From assembly GCA_947498455.1 (NCBI GenBank), contig CANMKK010000014.1, forward strand, positions 50,530 through 114,529: a DNA stretch of 64,000 nucleotides, in the 5' to 3' direction. Below, one piece after another: positions 62,334-64,000 of this stretch (positions are counted from its first letter, which is position 1; each line of letters begins with the position of its first letter). This stretch comes from an uncultured Aquimarina sp. (lineage in GTDB: Bacteria > Bacteroidota > Bacteroidia > Flavobacteriales > Flavobacteriaceae). The notes under the pieces were generated by a model. That model did not search any database. It was not told the origin of the DNA and saw nothing but the letters and a program-made list of their open reading frames with translations. The position numbers were made by a program, and so were the translations under genes.

Positions 62334-64000
62334 ATGAAAAGACTTTTACTTATCGCAACAATCTGTTTTTTATGCGCAATACAATCACAAGCACAGACCA
62401 ATAATCAAGTTAGTGGAGCAAGTATAATTCCTGAGGAGGATGTTGGTACTCACACGCTAGCACCCTATGATAGTGGTGAATCATATACCCCTGGTTCACA
62501 AATAAACTCAGGAGATTGGAATCTTATTTCTGGTCCGGGAGCTGGCGGATATTTAACTTCTGGTTATAGAAATATATTGATTGGAGGTTTGGCAGGAGCA
62601 AGTTTAGATAATGCTGATTATGACAATACCATTATAGGGGTGTTTGCTGCAGACCAAACAACAAATAGTTTTGATAATGTCTATATAGGTAACTCTGTAG
62701 CCCGATATAACAGTGGTGACGATAATGTAGTTATTGGTACAGAGGCAGGAATGAACCTAACAGGAGGTTCTGACAACACGATTATAGGAGAAGAAGCAGG
62801 TAAAGAATTGACTGAAGGTGATCGTAATATATTTATAGGAGAAGATACAGGTAGAAATACCACTACTGGATCTGAAAATGTATTTATAGGAAGACGAGCA
62901 GGGTATAATAATATTGCAGCATCAGGAAATACGTTCGTCGGAGGGAGAGCTCCGAGTAATGTCCATACCGAATTAGCGCTTATTGATACTTCTTATGATA
63001 TACATTATATTAATTCTGCTAGTGGAGAAACTAATACTACAGGGATTGGAAATACTTTTTTGGGTGCAGGATCAGGTCTTGATAATACCGCAGGGGGTGC
63101 CAATACTTTTTTAGGGTTTGCTGCTGGATCAAATAGCGACAATGCCCATGGAAACACTTTTGTAGGGTATGGAGCAGGTTTCGATAATAATAGAGTAGGA
63201 GGAACTAACGATGCTAACAGAAATACATATCTAGGAGCTACCGCAGGGGGAACAAATCGTTTTGGTTCAGACAATGTAGGGATAGGATGGAATGCAGATT
63301 TTGTAGAAGTGGGGTCATCTGGAAGTACAAGAAATGAACGGAATGTATTTATGGGAAGTGCGATTAACATACAAGGAACAGAGAAGGTCGTGATAGGTTA
63401 TGATGCTGAATCCGCGGGAAGAAATACAGGAGCTATCGTCATTGGAGCGTTTAGCAAAGTGAATCAAGATTACGCTATAGCACTAGGACATAATGTGAAT
63501 GTAACGACCAGAAATACCATGGCATTAGGCGGTAATACAACAATCAATAGAGTAAGCGTAGGTATTGGTACTGTGGCAGCAAATCAAAATGCATCTTTAG
63601 AATTAGCAGATACGGATAAGGGTTTTTTAATAAACAGACTTACTACCGCTCAGCGTATTACTATGGAAACTGCTGCGGCAAGCGGAAATCCATTAACCAC
63701 TACAGATGCAGGTTTACTAGTATACGATACAGATTTATCATCTATTTTTATATGGAATGGTGCGGGATGGATAAATTCTACTCAAGATGTTGACACAGAT
63801 ACCGACGACCAAACCATTGACGTTTTTCAATTAAATGATAATGCTCTTGAATTATCGTTACTAGACGATGCTGAGGCAACTAAAACTGTAGATTTATCGG
63901 GATTTTTGGATAATACGGATGCTCAGGAGATATCCTTAGCAACGAATACGCTAAGTATTTCTGGTAATGCATCTACGGTTGATCTTTCTGGCTATTTGGA
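62334..64000 (+). CDS. Second secreted protein with YadA-head-like repeats (partial)
   Basis: At least 555 residues, open at the window end. Signal peptide MKRLLLIATICFLCAIQSQA. The head consists of NTIIGxxAGxxLTxGxxN and NVFIGxxAGYN repeats and AIVIGAFSKVNQDYAIALG. The linker KGFLINRLTTAQRITMETAA ... LLVYDTDLSSIFIWNGAGW and the first 30-residue repeats (DNTDAQEISLATNTLSISGN) match the protein at 57753-61121 in the same order, so the two are paralogues. The C-terminus, expected to carry a T9SS sorting domain, is outside the window. The ATG is preceded by the shared leader (AAAAACCCCTTACT). Confidence 0.85.
   Translation, partial: MKRLLLIATICFLCAIQSQAQTNNQVSGASIIPEEDVGTHTLAPYDSGESYTPGSQINSGDWNLISGPGAGGYLTSGYRNILIGGLAGASLDNADYDNTIIGVFAADQTTNSFDNVYIGNSVARYNSGDDNVVIGTEAGMNLTGGSDNTIIGEEAGKELTEGDRNIFIGEDTGRNTTTGSENVFIGRRAGYNNIAASGNTFVGGRAPSNVHTELALIDTSYDIHYINSASGETNTTGIGNTFLGAGSGLDNTAGGANTFLGFAAGSNSDNAHGNTFVGYGAGFDNNRVGGTNDANRNTYLGATAGGTNRFGSDNVGIGWNADFVEVGSSGSTRNERNVFMGSAINIQGTEKVVIGYDAESAGRNTGAIVIGAFSKVNQDYAIALGHNVNVTTRNTMALGGNTTINRVSVGIGTVAANQNASLELADTDKGFLINRLTTAQRITMETAAASGNPLTTTDAGLLVYDTDLSSIFIWNGAGWINSTQDVDTDTDDQTIDVFQLNDNALELSLLDDAEATKTVDLSGFLDNTDAQEISLATNTLSISGNASTVDLSGYL

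Overview
The window is AT-rich chromosomal DNA from a marine member of the Flavobacteriaceae (Bacteroidota), probably close to Aquimarina. The reasons are type IX secretion (T9SS) sorting domains on at least seven proteins, Bacteroidota-type promoters (TAnnTTTG), a folK-deoxynucleoside kinase fusion, and the family-typical order nadK / CBS protein / pdxJ / alpha-beta hydrolase and tig / clpP / clpX. The genus is an inference; the phylum is well supported.

Layout. Positions 1-9.7 kb are ordinary housekeeping DNA: nadK (cut by the window edge), a CBS-domain protein, pdxJ, an alpha/beta hydrolase, a FadL-type outer membrane protein followed by a GDSL lipoprotein, a small membrane protein, and the proteostasis set tig, clpP, clpX. 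Positions 9.8-28.4 kb mix housekeeping genes (GH3-like protein, DUF2797, AsmA-like, queuosine precursor transporter, folK-dNK fusion, SpoU methyltransferase) with secreted proteins: two paralogous beta-helix proteins, a BNR/propeller T9SS protein and a T9SS metallophosphoesterase. Two identical FNR-type palindromes flank the last part of this stretch. Positions 28.7-32.7 kb hold mutS, tRNA-Gly and tRNA-Leu, and a YitT-type membrane protein.

From 33.3 kb to the end the window is an accessory surface-protein locus. It opens with an intact TPR / membrane / helix-turn-helix regulator, followed by a tiny coiled-coil ORF and the wreck of a second regulator of the same type. Then come five very large secreted proteins: a 2883-residue HYR/LamG/repeat protein, two leucine-rich-repeat plus DUF5011 proteins (1433 and 2341 residues), and two proteins with YadA-head-like repeats (the last runs off the window). 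Four have a visible T9SS C-terminal domain. Their upstream regions share an unusual cis element: a 6-7 base word repeated after a T4 spacer (TGCCAC-TTTT-TGCCACC, TGTCCGG-TTTT-TGTCCGG, TGCAACC-TTTT-TGCAACC), and a common leader ending AAAAGCCCCTTAT next to the start codon. I infer one regulon, possibly run by the neighbouring regulator.

The window also carries two families of small non-coding mobile elements (MITEs). Family 1 has five copies (about 184 bp, or about 80 bp when internally deleted). Family 2 has two copies (160 bp). Every copy is flanked by a 3-bp target duplication of the form TNA. At 61.2-62.0 kb they form a nested set: an IS200-type transposase gene is split by a family 2 MITE, which is itself split by a family 1 MITE. 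Removing each insert with one target copy restores the sequence beneath it exactly.
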